Assembly: GCA_910579325.1 (NCBI GenBank)
Contig: CAJTTU010000002.1
Location: 1-64,000 of the forward strand
Source of the DNA: an uncultured Lachnospiraceae bacterium
Lineage (GTDB): Bacteria; Bacillota; Clostridia; Lachnospirales; Lachnospiraceae
Length of the DNA stretch: 64,000 bases
Direction: 5' to 3'
Shown here: one piece after another, positions 17,916 through 29,100 of the stretch
Numbering within the stretch: position 1 is the stretch's first letter
Layout: every line of letters starts with the position of its first letter
The notes under the pieces: model-generated
What the model saw: only the letters and a program-made list of their open reading frames with translations
Databases searched by the model: none
What the model was told of the DNA's origin: nothing
Made by a program: the position numbers and the translations under genes

Positions 17916-18857
17916 ATGGAAGATGAGGTTTCCCGCTATTATACACTGAATCGGTATCTGAAAGAAACCTTCGGCTGCAAGGTTTATAAGCTGGCGCTGG
18001 ACGGCGGTATGACCTGTCCGAACCGGGACGGGACGCTGGGAACAAGGGGCTGTATTTTCTGCGGCGCCGGAGGCTCCGGGGAGTTCGCGCAGGCGGCGGA
18101 GCATCGGTTTACGGACGGTTCTCCGGTCTGGGATCAGATCGACTCCGCCAAAAGCCGCGTGGGAAAGAAGATGAAAGAGGGCAAATACATTGCCTACTTC
18201 CAGTCCTACACCAACACCTACGCTCCCGTAACATATCTGGAGTCGCTTTTTACCCGAGCGATTGCCCATCCGGATGTAGTTGCCCTGTCCATTGCCACCA
18301 GGCCGGACTGTCTGCCGCCGGAAGTACTGTCTTTGTTTGAACGGCTGAAAAAAATCAAACCGGTCTGGGTGGAGCTGGGGCTGCAGACTGTTCATCCCCG
18401 GACTGCGGCGTATATTCGCAGAGGGTATGAAACGGACTGCTATGTACAGGCCGTACAAGATTTGAAGGCAGCAGGTGTCAGTCATGTCATTACGCATGTG
18501 ATTTTGGGCCTTCCGGGGGAGACGGCGGAGGATATGGTGGAAACCGTGCGTTTCGCGGCGGATGCGGGTACGGACGGGATCAAACTGCAGCTGCTCCATG
18601 TTCTGCGGGGAACGGATTTGGCGGCGGAATATGAGAAAGGCCGGTTTCAGGCGATGGGTTTGGAAGAATACTGTGAGTCGCTGTACCGGTGCATTGAAGC
18701 ATTGCCGCCGGAGGTGGTGATCCACCGGCTGACCGGGGACGGCCCCAAGCGGCTGTTGATCGCGCCGGAATGGAGCGGAGATAAAAAGCGGGTGCTGAAT
18801 ACGATTATAAGAGGGATGGAGAAACAGGATGTGCGGCAGGGGGCCGCCGTAAGGTGA
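17916..18857 (+). CDS. TIGR01212-type radical SAM protein (YtqA-like)
   Basis: 313 residues. The N-terminal cysteine motif is CPNRDGTLGTRGCIFCGAGG, the long-spaced CX9CX2C-like cluster signature of the TIGR01212 family, followed by PDVVALSIATRPDCLPPEVL and WVELGLQT. The family is elongator-protein-3-like but lacks the acetyltransferase domain. A tRNA or small-molecule modification role is often suggested but not known. It is divergent from serS and ends before a convergent DUF885 gene. Confidence 0.85.
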   Translation: MEDEVSRYYTLNRYLKETFGCKVYKLALDGGMTCPNRDGTLGTRGCIFCGAGGSGEFAQAAEHRFTDGSPVWDQIDSAKSRVGKKMKEGKYIAYFQSYTNTYAPVTYLESLFTRAIAHPDVVALSIATRPDCLPPEVLSLFERLKKIKPVWVELGLQTVHPRTAAYIRRGYETDCYVQAVQDLKAAGVSHVITHVILGLPGETAEDMVETVRFAADAGTDGIKLQLLHVLRGTDLAAEYEKGRFQAMGLEEYCESLYRCIEALPPEVVIHRLTGDGPKRLLIAPEWSGDKKRVLNTIIRGMEKQDVRQGAAVR

Positions 18858-18917
18858 GTCGCTGCAAGGACAGACGCAAAAAAACGGCTTTTGCCGCGCG
18901 GACTGTCCGGATGCGGC

Positions 18918-18945
18918 ACAGACCGCCCGCTATCGCGCGGTCTGT
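18918..18945. other. Hairpin at convergent gene ends
   Basis: ACAGACCGC / GCGGTCTGT stem with a 10-nt loop, 60 bp beyond the TIGR01212 stop and spanning the stop codon of the convergent DUF885 gene. A weak T-stretch follows, so it may terminate the plus-strand transcript. Confidence 0.45.
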
Positions 18946-20774
18946 TTACTCATCCATTTCTCCATGTATTGGGACAGAACCCAGAACGGGCAGTCGCCGG
19001 TCTCCAGAATAAACCGATGAAATTCTGACGGAGAAAACGCGTCTCCCAGACGCTGTTCGGCCGTACTGCGCAGCTGGCAGAATTCCAGGTAGCCCACATA
19101 GTATTTCAGATAATAGCCCGGTTCCGCCACGATCATATGGTAGGTAGTTTCGGAGGCCGCATTGTTTTCCACGCCGTAGCATTCTTTCAGAAAATCTGAG
19201 GTTTTTTCCAGACCCCAGTTGTCATAATTGATATAGATGTCCAACAGGGCGTAAATGGCCATGGAGGCGGAAAAATTATGGGCTCTGATCTGGGCCAGCC
19301 GGCTGTCCGCTCCTGTATCCAGACTGTAGGCATAATATTCCGCATAGATTCCCCAGCCCTCGGAATAGCCCGGAAAGGAGATCACGCGGCGCAGGTTACA
19401 GGGGGCCTGGGAGCAGGAAAATACGGTCTGGTACAGATGACCGGGATAGCCCTCGTGGGCTAGGGTGGCGTAAAGCGTCCGATTGTCGCCGCTTTGTTTT
19501 TCATTGATGTAAATGGTATTTTCCGACAGTCTGTCGATGGGGGCCACCATGTACAGCGCCGGGCTCATTACATCTTCCAGAGAGGGATGTACGGTTTTGA
19601 CCGTATAGGTGGTTTCCGTCTCCAGCACCGGAAAATCTGTCTTGATTTTTTCTTTTAAATCCGTCAGGATTTCCTCCGGGTCCGTAAGGGAAAAGGAAAA
19701 ATCGGAAGCCAGGGAGTACAGGCTTTCATTGTCCTTTAAAATTTCATTGATTGCAGATAAATCCTCGTTAAGCCGGTTCAGCAGCAGGGTTTTCATCTCC
19801 TTGACGGAGCGGCTTGAGCCGGTGGTGGTTTTCACCAGCGCTTCATAATATTTCTTTCCGTTGGAGAAGCCTGCCAGTCCGCCGGGGTTGGTTCCTGAGC
19901 CTTTCAGGGCGGTCATGCCATCGATCAGAAACTGGTAAGCCGGAAAGAAAGCATCCGTCATCAGCTGGCGGTTTCGTTCTATATACCCGTTTTTTTCTTC
20001 CTCCGTCAACTCCTCCAACTGATTGATTTTGTCAGCGAACACCTCCATGAGAAAATGGTTTTCCGGGTCGGCGATAATGTCCTGACAGCCTTTAATAACC
20101 TGGTCTGCGCCTTCGTCGCACATAAACAGCCCGGCCTGGGATTTCTCATTTTCAAAAGCGATCAGTTTCGCAAAGGTGTCCGGCAGGATGGAAAGGACAG
20201 ACAGGTAGTCTTCCACGTCCTGACGGCTGTAGAAATGATATTCTGCCAGGAGGATGGGCAGTTCTGCCTGGATGCCCATATTGGGGCTTAAATATTCATA
20301 ATACAGCGGATATTCCTCGCAGGCCAGAGAGGTTTCCAACATGGCTTTCAGAATATCCCAGGTAAGCTGCTGGCTTTCCGTCAGCGCGTCATAATCGAAA
20401 TCAGTTTCGAGCTGTGTCAGCAGCGCTTTGTTATTTTCCTGGGAATCCCGGATGGCCTGGGAGGAATATTCCCCCAGGGTAATGGGATAGTCCGTGATGC
20501 CGAAAGCTCTGGGATCTGTCAGATAATAATGAAGGCTGATGGTATTCTGCCGGATGGAATCCTGGAAAATCTCTTCCGTAAACGCGTCGAAAGCTTCCTG
20601 AACAGACTGTTCCCGGGTCATTAATTCCTGTTTGGAATATTGCTCATAGGAAGGCGGAACAGAGACCGTTTCTTCCTGCATGCGGGAAGGGTTGCAGGAA
20701 GCCAGAGAAAAGAGGAGCGTTAAAATCAGGCATAGAGAAAGAAATCTTCTGCGGTCAAAACGAATCATAAGCAT
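18930..20774 (-). CDS. DUF885 lipoprotein, putative zinc metallopeptidase
   Basis: 614 residues. N-terminal signal with lipobox FSLASC, so membrane-anchored outside. The DUF885 region holds LYATLAHEGYPGHLYQ, an HExxH-type zinc motif in the form HEGYPGH, and FPGYSEGWGIYAEYYAY, carrying the third glutamate ligand. DUF885 proteins resemble M2/M3-like gluzincin peptidases. A substrate is not known; peptides are likely. The gene stands alone between two terminators. Confidence 0.85.
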   Translation of the reverse strand: MLMIRFDRRRFLSLCLILTLLFSLASCNPSRMQEETVSVPPSYEQYSKQELMTREQSVQEAFDAFTEEIFQDSIRQNTISLHYYLTDPRAFGITDYPITLGEYSSQAIRDSQENNKALLTQLETDFDYDALTESQQLTWDILKAMLETSLACEEYPLYYEYLSPNMGIQAELPILLAEYHFYSRQDVEDYLSVLSILPDTFAKLIAFENEKSQAGLFMCDEGADQVIKGCQDIIADPENHFLMEVFADKINQLEELTEEEKNGYIERNRQLMTDAFFPAYQFLIDGMTALKGSGTNPGGLAGFSNGKKYYEALVKTTTGSSRSVKEMKTLLLNRLNEDLSAINEILKDNESLYSLASDFSFSLTDPEEILTDLKEKIKTDFPVLETETTYTVKTVHPSLEDVMSPALYMVAPIDRLSENTIYINEKQSGDNRTLYATLAHEGYPGHLYQTVFSCSQAPCNLRRVISFPGYSEGWGIYAEYYAYSLDTGADSRLAQIRAHNFSASMAIYALLDIYINYDNWGLEKTSDFLKECYGVENNAASETTYHMIVAEPGYYLKYYVGYLEFCQLRSTAEQRLGDAFSPSEFHRFILETGDCPFWVLSQYMEKWMSKQTAR

Positions 20775-20813
20775 CTCCTTTACGGGCTGTCAGCGGCCGG
20801 TTTTCGAGAAAAT

Positions 20814-20850
20814 AAACCCTGATATCATTTTATTCACGATATCAGGGTTT
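20814..20850 (-). terminator. Intrinsic terminator
   Basis: Perfect 13-bp arms AAACCCTGATATC and GATATCAGGGTTT around an 11-nt loop. On the minus strand it follows the homocysteine methyltransferase gene by 80 bp and precedes the DUF885 gene. Confidence 0.75.
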
Positions 20851-20929
20851 CATGCAGGGTTTTCCTGTTTAAGAACGGACGTTGTCAGAAAGAGAGGCGC
20901 GGACCAGATGATTCTGTCTGTCTCGAAAT

Positions 20930-21799
20930 TCAGGAAAGACTGCGCAGGCGGCGGATAAATTCAGGGGTAGTCCCACAGCAGCCGCCGATCAGCCGGGCGC
21001 CCATATCTGCGATTTCTTTCATGACGTCGGCAAATTCCGCAGGCTCCATCGTATAGCAGGTTTTTCCGTCCACCGTTTTCGGCAGTCCGGCGTTTGGTTT
21101 CGCGATCACAGGAAGCGACGTGATATTCAGCAGTTCTTTTACCAGGGGCATCATCTGAACCGGGCCGAAACCGCAGTTAAAGCCTACGGCAGCGGCGCCT
21201 CCGTCCTCCGCTGTTTTCGCGGCATCCGTCACGGTTTCGCCGGTGAGCAGCCGTCCGTTTTCCTGAAAGGAAAAGGAAAGCAGTACGGGAAGGCCGCAAT
21301 ATTCCCGGCAGGCTTCCAGCGCCGCCTGCGCTTCCTGGCAGGAGAACATGGTCTCGATGGAAATGCAGTCGACTCCTGCTTTCTTGCCGGCGATTACCAG
21401 CTGACGGAAGTTATCAAAAGCTTCTTCATAAGTGAGATCGCCAAAGGGTTCCATAAACTGACCGCTGGGACCCAGGTCGAGAGAAATCAGCGTTTCTTTA
21501 TCTCCGGCCGCCTGTCTGGCCGCCTGCCTTGCGTTCGAGACGGCCTCCTCCACCAGCCGGGACAGAGAATAATCGGAGCTGTCGTGGTAGCGGAATTTGT
21601 TGACGCCGAAGGTATTGGCATTGACGATGTCCGACCCGGCGTCGATGTAGCTTTGATGAATTTGGATCAGCGCTTCCGGATGCTCGATGGTCCAGCTTTC
21701 CGTCCGTTCGTCAGGGCGCAGCCCTCTGGCCTGCAGCATGGTGCCGGTGCCGCCGTCCAGGCAGATCAGCGGTTTGGATAACAGTTCTTGAAAGGTCAT
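20930..21799 (-). CDS. Homocysteine S-methyltransferase family protein
   Basis: 289 residues, only the Hcy-binding barrel. The start has GGTGTMLQARGL. Zinc ligands are the Cys in AVGFNCGFGP and the paired Cys in LIGGCCGTTPEFI. Such proteins move a methyl group to homocysteine from a donor such as S-methylmethionine, or form the barrel half of methionine synthase. With no B12 domain attached, an MmuM-like or split MetH role is likely. A strong inverted repeat lies between the promoter region and the start. Confidence 0.85.
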   Translation of the reverse strand: MTFQELLSKPLICLDGGTGTMLQARGLRPDERTESWTIEHPEALIQIHQSYIDAGSDIVNANTFGVNKFRYHDSSDYSLSRLVEEAVSNARQAARQAAGDKETLISLDLGPSGQFMEPFGDLTYEEAFDNFRQLVIAGKKAGVDCISIETMFSCQEAQAALEACREYCGLPVLLSFSFQENGRLLTGETVTDAAKTAEDGGAAAVGFNCGFGPVQMMPLVKELLNITSLPVIAKPNAGLPKTVDGKTCYTMEPAEFADVMKEIADMGARLIGGCCGTTPEFIRRLRSLS

Positions 21800-21823
21800 G
21801 GGTTTCCTCCTATTTTATATGAC

Positions 21824-21872
21824 GTACATTCAGAATCCCGCGAAATCAGGAACCGCAGGACTCCGAATGTAC
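21824..21872. repeat. Inverted repeat in the leader of the homocysteine methyltransferase gene
   Basis: Outer arms GTACATTC and GAATGTAC are exact. Inner segments also pair, with mismatches (GGATTCT type against AGTCCT type). It lies 25 bp upstream of the start codon and can be an operator or a leader hairpin. It does not match the SAM riboswitches I know. The rest of the 21800-22029 gap shows no gene. Confidence 0.55.
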
Positions 21873-22029
21873 ATTTTGGAATGTATTCTCCCGGAAGAGG
21901 GTATCGGGAACGTTTGCCAGTCACATCATGTAATCGGTCGGTTTACAGATAACTTAGCATAAAATCCGCGTCTCTTCAACCGGCTAAAAAAATTCCGGTA
22001 AATCAGTGGAAATACAAGCAAAAAATGGA

Positions 22030-22058
22030 TTGACAGCTTGACATTCCCGTGCTATCAT
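22030..22058 (+). promoter_or_regulatory. Promoter of rpoBC
   Basis: -35 TTGACA (22030-22035), 17-bp spacer, -10 TATCAT (22053-22058), leaving an untranslated leader of about 145 nt. Confidence 0.65.
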
Positions 22059-22209
22059 GTAAGATGCACTATTGTGGTGGCATATGCGCAATTGTAGTTA
22101 TAGGATTCGACGGCTGGCTGAACGGGTATGTCCGCTTGGCTTTGTTGCACTTATATGGCTGTGAAACTGTAAACGAGATTATCGTAAAGAGAATAGGGGT
22201 GAACCGCCA

Positions 22210-25200
22210 ATGGAAAATTTCAGAATACGCCCGGTGAAGTCCGGAAAAAGCGTGAGGATGAGTTACTCAAGGCAGAAAGAGGTTCTTGAGATGCCCAATT
22301 TGATAGAGATTCAGAAGAATTCCTATCAGTGGTTTCTCACGGAGGGCCTGAAGGAAGTCTTTGATGACATCTCGCCGATCGCGGACTTCAGCGGGCATTT
22401 AAGCCTGGAGTTTGTTGATTCCACTTTGTGTACGGACAGCACGGACAAGAAAATCTATTCAATCGAAGAGTGCAAAGAACGTGACACAACTTACGCGGCG
22501 CCGTTAAAGGTCAGAGTCCGCCTGATTAATACGGAGAAGGACGAGATCAAGGAGCAGGAAATCTTCATGGGAGATCTTCCGCTGATGACCGATACGGGTT
22601 CTTTCGTGATCAATGGCGCGGAGCGTGTCATTGTAAGCCAGCTGGTGCGTTCCCCCGGCATCTATTACGGAATTGCCCATGATAAGCTGGGAAAAGAGCT
22701 GTATTCCTGTACGGTGATCCCCAACAGAGGCGCATGGCTGGAGTATGAGACGGACTCCAACGATGTGTTTTTCGTGCGTGTGGACAGAACCAGAAAGGTT
22801 CCAGTCACCGTTTTGATCCGTGCCCTGGGCGTGGGCAGCAACCAGGAGATTATAGATCTGTTCGGCGACGAGCCGAAGATTATGGCCAGCTTCAGCAAAG
22901 ACGCGGCCACGAATTTTGAGGAAGGTCTCCTGGAATTATATAAGAAGATCCGTCCCGGCGAGCCGTTGTATGTGGATAACGCAAAGAGCCTGTTAGAAAG
23001 CATGTTCTTTGATCCGAGAAGATATGATCTGGCCAAAGTGGGACGCTATAAATTTAATAAAAAGCTTCATATGAAGAACCGGATTGCCGGACATGTGCTG
23101 GCGGAAGACGTGGTGGATCTGGAGACCGGCGAGATTATTGCCGAGGCGGGAACCAAGGTGGATAAGGCGCTGGCTACCGATATTCAGAACAGCGGCGTTC
23201 CCTTTGTCATCATTGAAGGGGAGCACAGAAATTATAAGGTGCTGTCCAATCAGATGGTGGATCTGGCCAGTTATGTGGATTTTGACCCGAAAGAAGCGGG
23301 CATCAAAGAGAATGTATTTTATCCGAAATTAATGGAGCTGATGGAAGAGTACAGGGGCGGGGACTTAAAGGCTGCGTTAAAAAAGCATGTGGCCGACCTG
23401 GTGCCGAAGCATATCACCAAGCAGGATATCTTCGCTTCCATCAATTATAATATGCACCTGGAGGGCGGCATCGGCAACAGCGACGATATCGACCATCTGG
23501 GCAACCGCCGGATCCGCGCGGTTGGCGAACTTTTGCAGAACCAGTACCGCATCGGTCTGTCCAGAATGGAGCGTGTGGTGCGGGAGAGAATGACGACCCA
23601 GGAGATCGAGGGCATTTCCCCCAACTCCTTAATTAATATCAAGCCGGTGACGGCGGCGGTGAAGGAGTTCTTCGGAAGCTCCCAGCTGTCCCAGTTTATG
23701 GACCAGAACAATCCGTTGTCGGAGCTGACCCATAAGCGGCGTCTGTCTGCCCTGGGTCCCGGCGGTCTGTCCCGGGACAGAGCTGGATTTGAGGTCCGGG
23801 ATGTGCATTACTCCCATTACGGACGTATGTGCCCGATTGAGACCCCGGAAGGTCCCAACATCGGTCTGATTAACTCCCTTGCGACTTATGCGAGGATTAA
23901 TGAATACGGTTTTGTGGAAGCGCCCTATCGGGTGGTAGACAAAACCGATCCGAAGAATCCGGTGGTAACCGACGAAGTAGTTTATCTTACCGCTGATGAA
24001 GAGGATAATTATATCGTGGCCCAGGCAAACGAGCCGTTGGATGAGGAGGGACATTTCATTCGGAACAACGTATCCGGACGTTTCCGGGAAGAGACTTCCG
24101 AGTTTGAAAAGCGGACCATCGACCTGATGGACGTGTCTCCGAAGATGGTATTCTCCGTCGCCACCTCCATGATTCCTTTCCTGGAGAATGACGACGCGAA
24201 CCGGGCGCTGATGGGCTCGAATATGCAGCGTCAGGCGGTGCCGCTTCTGATGACGGAGGCCCCTGCGGTGGGCACCGGTATGGAGGCAAAGGCCGCCGTG
24301 GACTCCGGCGTCTGCGTACTGGCGAAAAGAGAGGGCGTGGTGGAGCGCTCCGCCTCCGATGAGATCGTGGTTAAAACCGACGACGGAGAGCGGGATATCT
24401 ATCACCTGACCAAATTTAAGAGAAGCAACCAGAGTAACTGCTATAATCAGAAGCCCATCGTGGTAAAGGGAGACCGGGTACAGGCCGGCGAGGTGATTGC
24501 CGACGGTCCCTCCACCCATAACGGCGAGATCGCCCTGGGTAAAAATCCTCTAATCGGCTTTATGACCTGGGAAGGCTATAATTACGAGGATGCGGTTCTG
24601 ATCAGCGAGCGTCTGGTGCAGGACGACGTATACACATCCATTCATATAGAAGAATACGAGGCGGAATCCAGAGACACCAAGCTGGGGCCTGAGGAAATCA
24701 CCAGAGATGTGCCCGGCGTGGGCGAGGATGCCTTAAAGGATCTGGACGAGAGGGGAATTATCCGTATCGGCGCCGAGGTGCGTGCCGGGGATATCCTGGT
24801 GGGTAAGGTAACGCCGAAAGGAGAGACGGAGCTGACCGCAGAAGAACGGCTGCTGCGGGCGATTTTCGGCGAGAAGGCCAGAGAGGTAAGGGACACTTCC
24901 CTGAAAGTGCCTCACGGCGCTTATGGTATCGTGGTGGACGCCAAGGAATTCACGAGAGAGAACGGCGACGAGCTGTCTCCCGGTGTGAATCAGACGGTCC
25001 GTATCTATATTGCCCAGAAGAGAAAGGTTTCCGTGGGCGATAAGATGGCGGGACGTCATGGAAACAAGGGTGTGGTTTCCCGCGTGCTGCCTGTGGAGGA
25101 TATGCCCTTCCTGCCCAACGGACGTCCGCTGGATATCGTACTGAATCCTCTGGGCGTGCCTTCCCGTATGAATATCGGGCAGGTGCTGGAGATTCACCTG

Positions 25201-26106
25201 AGTCTGGCCGCCATGGCGCTGGGATTCAATATTTCCACGCCGGTATTTGACGGCGCCGACGAGATCGATATTATGGACACTCTGGATCTGGCCAACGACT
25301 ATGTGAACCTGTCCTGGGAGGAATTCCAGGAGAAGCATGCCGCCAGCCTGCGGCCTGAGGTGCTTCAGTATCTGGGCGATCATCTGGACCACAGAGAGGT
25401 GTGGAAGGGCGTACCTATTAACCGGGATGGAAAGGTACAGTTAAGAGACGGCCGTACCGGAGAAGAATTTGACAGTCCCGTTACCATCGGTCATATGCAT
25501 TATCTGAAGCTGCATCATCTGGTGGACGATAAGATTCATGCCCGTTCTACCGGCCCTTATGCGCTGGTAACCCAGCAGCCGTTAGGCGGCAAGGCCCAGT
25601 TTGGCGGACAGCGGTTCGGCGAGATGGAGGTCTGGGCGCTGGAGGCCTATGGCGCGGCCTATACGCTGCAGGAGATTCTGACTGTGAAGTCTGACGACGT
25701 GGTAGGTCGTGTGAAAACCTATGAGGCCATTATCAAGGGCGAGAATATTCCCGAGTCCGGTATTCCGGAATCCTTCAAGGTGCTCTTGAAGGAGCTGCAG
25801 TCTCTGGGCCTGGACGTAAGACTTCTGCGTGACGATAATACAGAGGTAGAGCTGAAGGAGAACGTGGATTGCAGCGACAGCGACTACCATAACCTGATCG
25901 AAGGGGAAGAACGACGGCTTGAGAAGAGTCTGGGCGCTTTGGGCTATCAGGAACAGGAGTTTGTCGATGATGAGCTGGTGTCAGTAGAGGAAAGCGACGA
26001 CGCGGACGAGGGAGACGGCGACGACGATGACTTTGTGGACAGCTATGCGGACGAGTACCCCGAAGATTTTGATGATTTCTCCGAGGATGAAGAAGAACTG
26101 GAATAG
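22210..26106 (+). CDS. rpoB: RNA polymerase subunit beta
   Basis: 1298 residues, starting MENFRIRPVKSGKSVRMSYS. Rif region: FFGSSQLSQFMDQNNPLSEL and HKRRLSALGPGGLSRDRAGF. The catalytic-centre block GDKMAGRHGNKGVVS and the C-terminal GGKAQFGGQRFGEMEVWALE are intact. The ribosome-binding site is AGGGGTGA. The last 45 or so residues form an acidic tail rich in D and E that many other RpoB proteins lack. Cotranscribed with rpoC 42 bp downstream. No rplL/rplJ genes precede it, so the rpoBC unit stands apart from the L10/L12 genes here. Confidence 0.98.
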   Translation: MENFRIRPVKSGKSVRMSYSRQKEVLEMPNLIEIQKNSYQWFLTEGLKEVFDDISPIADFSGHLSLEFVDSTLCTDSTDKKIYSIEECKERDTTYAAPLKVRVRLINTEKDEIKEQEIFMGDLPLMTDTGSFVINGAERVIVSQLVRSPGIYYGIAHDKLGKELYSCTVIPNRGAWLEYETDSNDVFFVRVDRTRKVPVTVLIRALGVGSNQEIIDLFGDEPKIMASFSKDAATNFEEGLLELYKKIRPGEPLYVDNAKSLLESMFFDPRRYDLAKVGRYKFNKKLHMKNRIAGHVLAEDVVDLETGEIIAEAGTKVDKALATDIQNSGVPFVIIEGEHRNYKVLSNQMVDLASYVDFDPKEAGIKENVFYPKLMELMEEYRGGDLKAALKKHVADLVPKHITKQDIFASINYNMHLEGGIGNSDDIDHLGNRRIRAVGELLQNQYRIGLSRMERVVRERMTTQEIEGISPNSLINIKPVTAAVKEFFGSSQLSQFMDQNNPLSELTHKRRLSALGPGGLSRDRAGFEVRDVHYSHYGRMCPIETPEGPNIGLINSLATYARINEYGFVEAPYRVVDKTDPKNPVVTDEVVYLTADEEDNYIVAQANEPLDEEGHFIRNNVSGRFREETSEFEKRTIDLMDVSPKMVFSVATSMIPFLENDDANRALMGSNMQRQAVPLLMTEAPAVGTGMEAKAAVDSGVCVLAKREGVVERSASDEIVVKTDDGERDIYHLTKFKRSNQSNCYNQKPIVVKGDRVQAGEVIADGPSTHNGEIALGKNPLIGFMTWEGYNYEDAVLISERLVQDDVYTSIHIEEYEAESRDTKLGPEEITRDVPGVGEDALKDLDERGIIRIGAEVRAGDILVGKVTPKGETELTAEERLLRAIFGEKAREVRDTSLKVPHGAYGIVVDAKEFTRENGDELSPGVNQTVRIYIAQKRKVSVGDKMAGRHGNKGVVSRVLPVEDMPFLPNGRPLDIVLNPLGVPSRMNIGQVLEIHLSLAAMALGFNISTPVFDGADEIDIMDTLDLANDYVNLSWEEFQEKHAASLRPEVLQYLGDHLDHREVWKGVPINRDGKVQLRDGRTGEEFDSPVTIGHMHYLKLHHLVDDKIHARSTGPYALVTQQPLGGKAQFGGQRFGEMEVWALEAYGAAYTLQEILTVKSDDVVGRVKTYEAIIKGENIPESGIPESFKVLLKELQSLGLDVRLLRDDNTEVELKENVDCSDSDYHNLIEGEERRLEKSLGALGYQEQEFVDDELVSVEESDDADEGDGDDDDFVDSYADEYPEDFDDFSEDEEELE

Positions 26107-26148
26107 AACGCAAACCTAATCAGAACGAAATTAAAAAAGGAGTGCCAT

Positions 26149-29100
26149 ATGCCTGAGGGAGTAAATGAAACCTATGAACCGTTGATGTTTGACGCGATCA
26201 AGATCGGCCTGGCATCTTCGGAGAAGATATTAGAGTGGTCCAGAGGCGAGGTCAAAAAACCGGAGACGATCAACTACAGGACATTGAAGCCGGAGAAGGA
26301 CGGCCTGTACTGCGAGCGGATTTTCGGCCCCAGCAAGGACTGGGAGTGCCACTGCGGCAAGTATAAGAAAATCCGGTATAAGGGTGTAATCTGCGACCGC
26401 TGCGGCGTTGAGGTGACCAAATCCAACGTGCGCCGGGAGCGGATGGGCCATATCGCGCTGGCTGCGCCGGTGTCCCATATCTGGTACTTTAAGGGGATTC
26501 CCAGCCGGATGGGACTGATTCTTGATCTGTCTCCCAGAACGCTGGAGAAGGTGCTGTACTTTGCCTCCTATATCGTGCTGGACGGCGGAGATACGGATCT
26601 GCAGTATAAGCAGGTGCTGTCGGAAAAAGAATTCCGCGATGCTCACGAGACCTGGGGCAACCGGTTCCGGGTGGGAATGGGCGCAGAGGCGATTCAGGAG
26701 CTGTTAAAGGCCATCGATCTGGAAAAAGATTCCCAGGAGCTGAGATCAGCCCTTAAGGATGCTTCCGGCCAGAAGCGGGCCAGAATCATCAAGCGTCTGG
26801 AAGTAGTGGAAGCTTTCCGCAATTCCGGAAACCGTCCGGAGTGGATGATTATGGATGTGATCCCGGTGATTCCGCCGGATCTCAGACCCATGGTACAGCT
26901 GGACGGCGGCCGTTTTGCCACCTCCGATCTGAACGATCTGTACAGAAGAATTATTAACAGGAATAATCGTCTTGCAAGGCTGCTGGATCTGAATGCTCCT
27001 GAAATCATCGTCAGAAATGAGAAGCGTATGCTGCAGGAGGCCGTGGACGCTTTGATTGACAACGGCAGAAGGGGACGTCCGGTAACTGGCCCCGGAAACC
27101 GCCCGTTAAAGTCCCTTTCCGATATGTTAAAGGGAAAACAGGGGCGTTTCCGTCAGAACCTGCTGGGCAAGCGAGTGGATTATTCCGGCCGTTCCGTTAT
27201 CGTGGTGGGTCCGGAGCTGAAAATTTATCAGTGCGGTCTGCCCAAAGAGATGGCCATCGAGCTGTTTAAACCTTTTGTGATGAAGGAGCTGGTAGCCAAC
27301 GGCACCGCCCATAATATCAAGAGCGCCAAAAAGATGGTGGAACGGCTGCAGCACGAGGTATGGGATGTGCTGGAGGATGTCATTAAGGAGCATCCGGTGA
27401 TGTTGAACCGGGCCCCTACCCTGCACAGACTGGGTATCCAGGCTTTTGAGCCGATTCTGGTAGAGGGTAAGGCGATTAAGCTGCACCCTCTGGTATGTAC
27501 GGCTTACAACGCGGACTTTGACGGTGATCAGATGGCAGTGCATCTGCCGCTGTCCATGGAGGCGCAGGCCGAATGCCGATTCTTGCTTCTGTCGCCTAAC
27601 AACCTGTTAAAGCCTTCTGATGGCGGACCTGTGGCAGTGCCTTCCCAGGACATGGTGCTGGGGATTTATTATCTGACCCAGGAAAGACCAGGCACAATGG
27701 GGGAAGGGAAGCTTTTTAAGAACATTAATGAAGCGATTCTTGCATACGAGAATAAAACGCTGGCTCTCCATGCCAAGATTAAAGTGCGCGTGACGAAGGA
27801 ATTCCCGGACGGAAGCGTAAAGACCGGAATGGTGGAATCTACGCTGGGCCGGTTTATCTTCAACGAGATTATTCCACAGGATTTGGGATTTGTGGATCGG
27901 AGCGTCGAGGAAAACGCACTGCTCCTGGAAATCGATTTCCATGTGGGCAAGAAAGGGCTGAAGCAGATCCTGGAACGTGTGATCAATATTTACGGCCCCA
28001 CCGAGACTGCGGAGGTGCTGGATAATATCAAGGCCATGGGTTATAAATATTCTACCCAGGCGGCCATGACCGTATCCATTTCCGATATGACGGTGCCGGC
28101 CAAGAAAAAGGAGCTGATCGCTAACGCCCAGGCTACCGTGGACCGGATTGCCAAAAACTACCGTCGTGGTCTGATCACTGAGGATGAGCGGTATAAGGAA
28201 GTAATCGAGACATGGAAAACCACTGATGATGTGCTGACTCACGAGCTGCTGTCCGGCCTGGATAAATATAATAATATTTATATGATGGCCGATTCCGGTG
28301 CCCGTGGTTCCGATAAACAGATCAAGCAGCTGGCAGGTATGCGTGGATTGATGGCGGATACGACGGGACGTACCATCGAGCTGCCTATCAAGTCCAATTT
28401 CCGTGAGGGACTGGACGTGCTGGAATATTTTATTTCCGCCCACGGCGCCCGCAAGGGTCTGTCCGACACGGCGCTGCGTACCGCTGACTCCGGTTATCTG
28501 ACCAGACGTCTGGTGGACGTATCCCAGGATCTGATTATCCGGGAGCTGGACTGCTGCAGCGGCAGTGATGAGATCCCTTATCTGGAGATCCGGGCGTTTA
28601 TGGATGGCGCGGAGCTGATTGAGAGCCTGGAGGAGCGTATTACGGGTCGTTTCTCCGCCGAGGATATCACTGATCCGAATACCGGCGAGCTGATTGTAAA
28701 AGCCAATACGATGATTACCCCGAAGCGGGCGGCGGCAGTGGTGGCTACCGGCGCGCAGTCCGTGAAGATTCGTACGATCCTGACCTGTAAGTCTCATGTG
28801 GGCGTATGTGCGAAGTGCTACGGTTCCAATATGGCCACGGGCCGTCCGGTTCAGGTAGGCGAGGCCGTAGGCATTATCGCGGCTCAGTCCATCGGCGAGC
28901 CGGGTACCCAGCTGACCATGCGTACCTTCCATACCGGCGGCGTGGCCGGCGATGACATCACCCAGGGTCTTCCCCGTGTGGAGGAGCTGTTTGAGGCGAG
29001 AAAGCCGAAGGGTCTTGCCATTATCACGGAGTTCGGTGGTATTGCGACGATTAAAGATACGAAGAAAAAGCGGGAAATTATCGTTACGGATCCAGAGACG

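Noticed and set aside
22049..22237. 62-codon frame upstream of rpoB
   Set aside because: It overlaps the rpoB promoter and start in a different frame, has no ribosome-binding site and no similarity I know.
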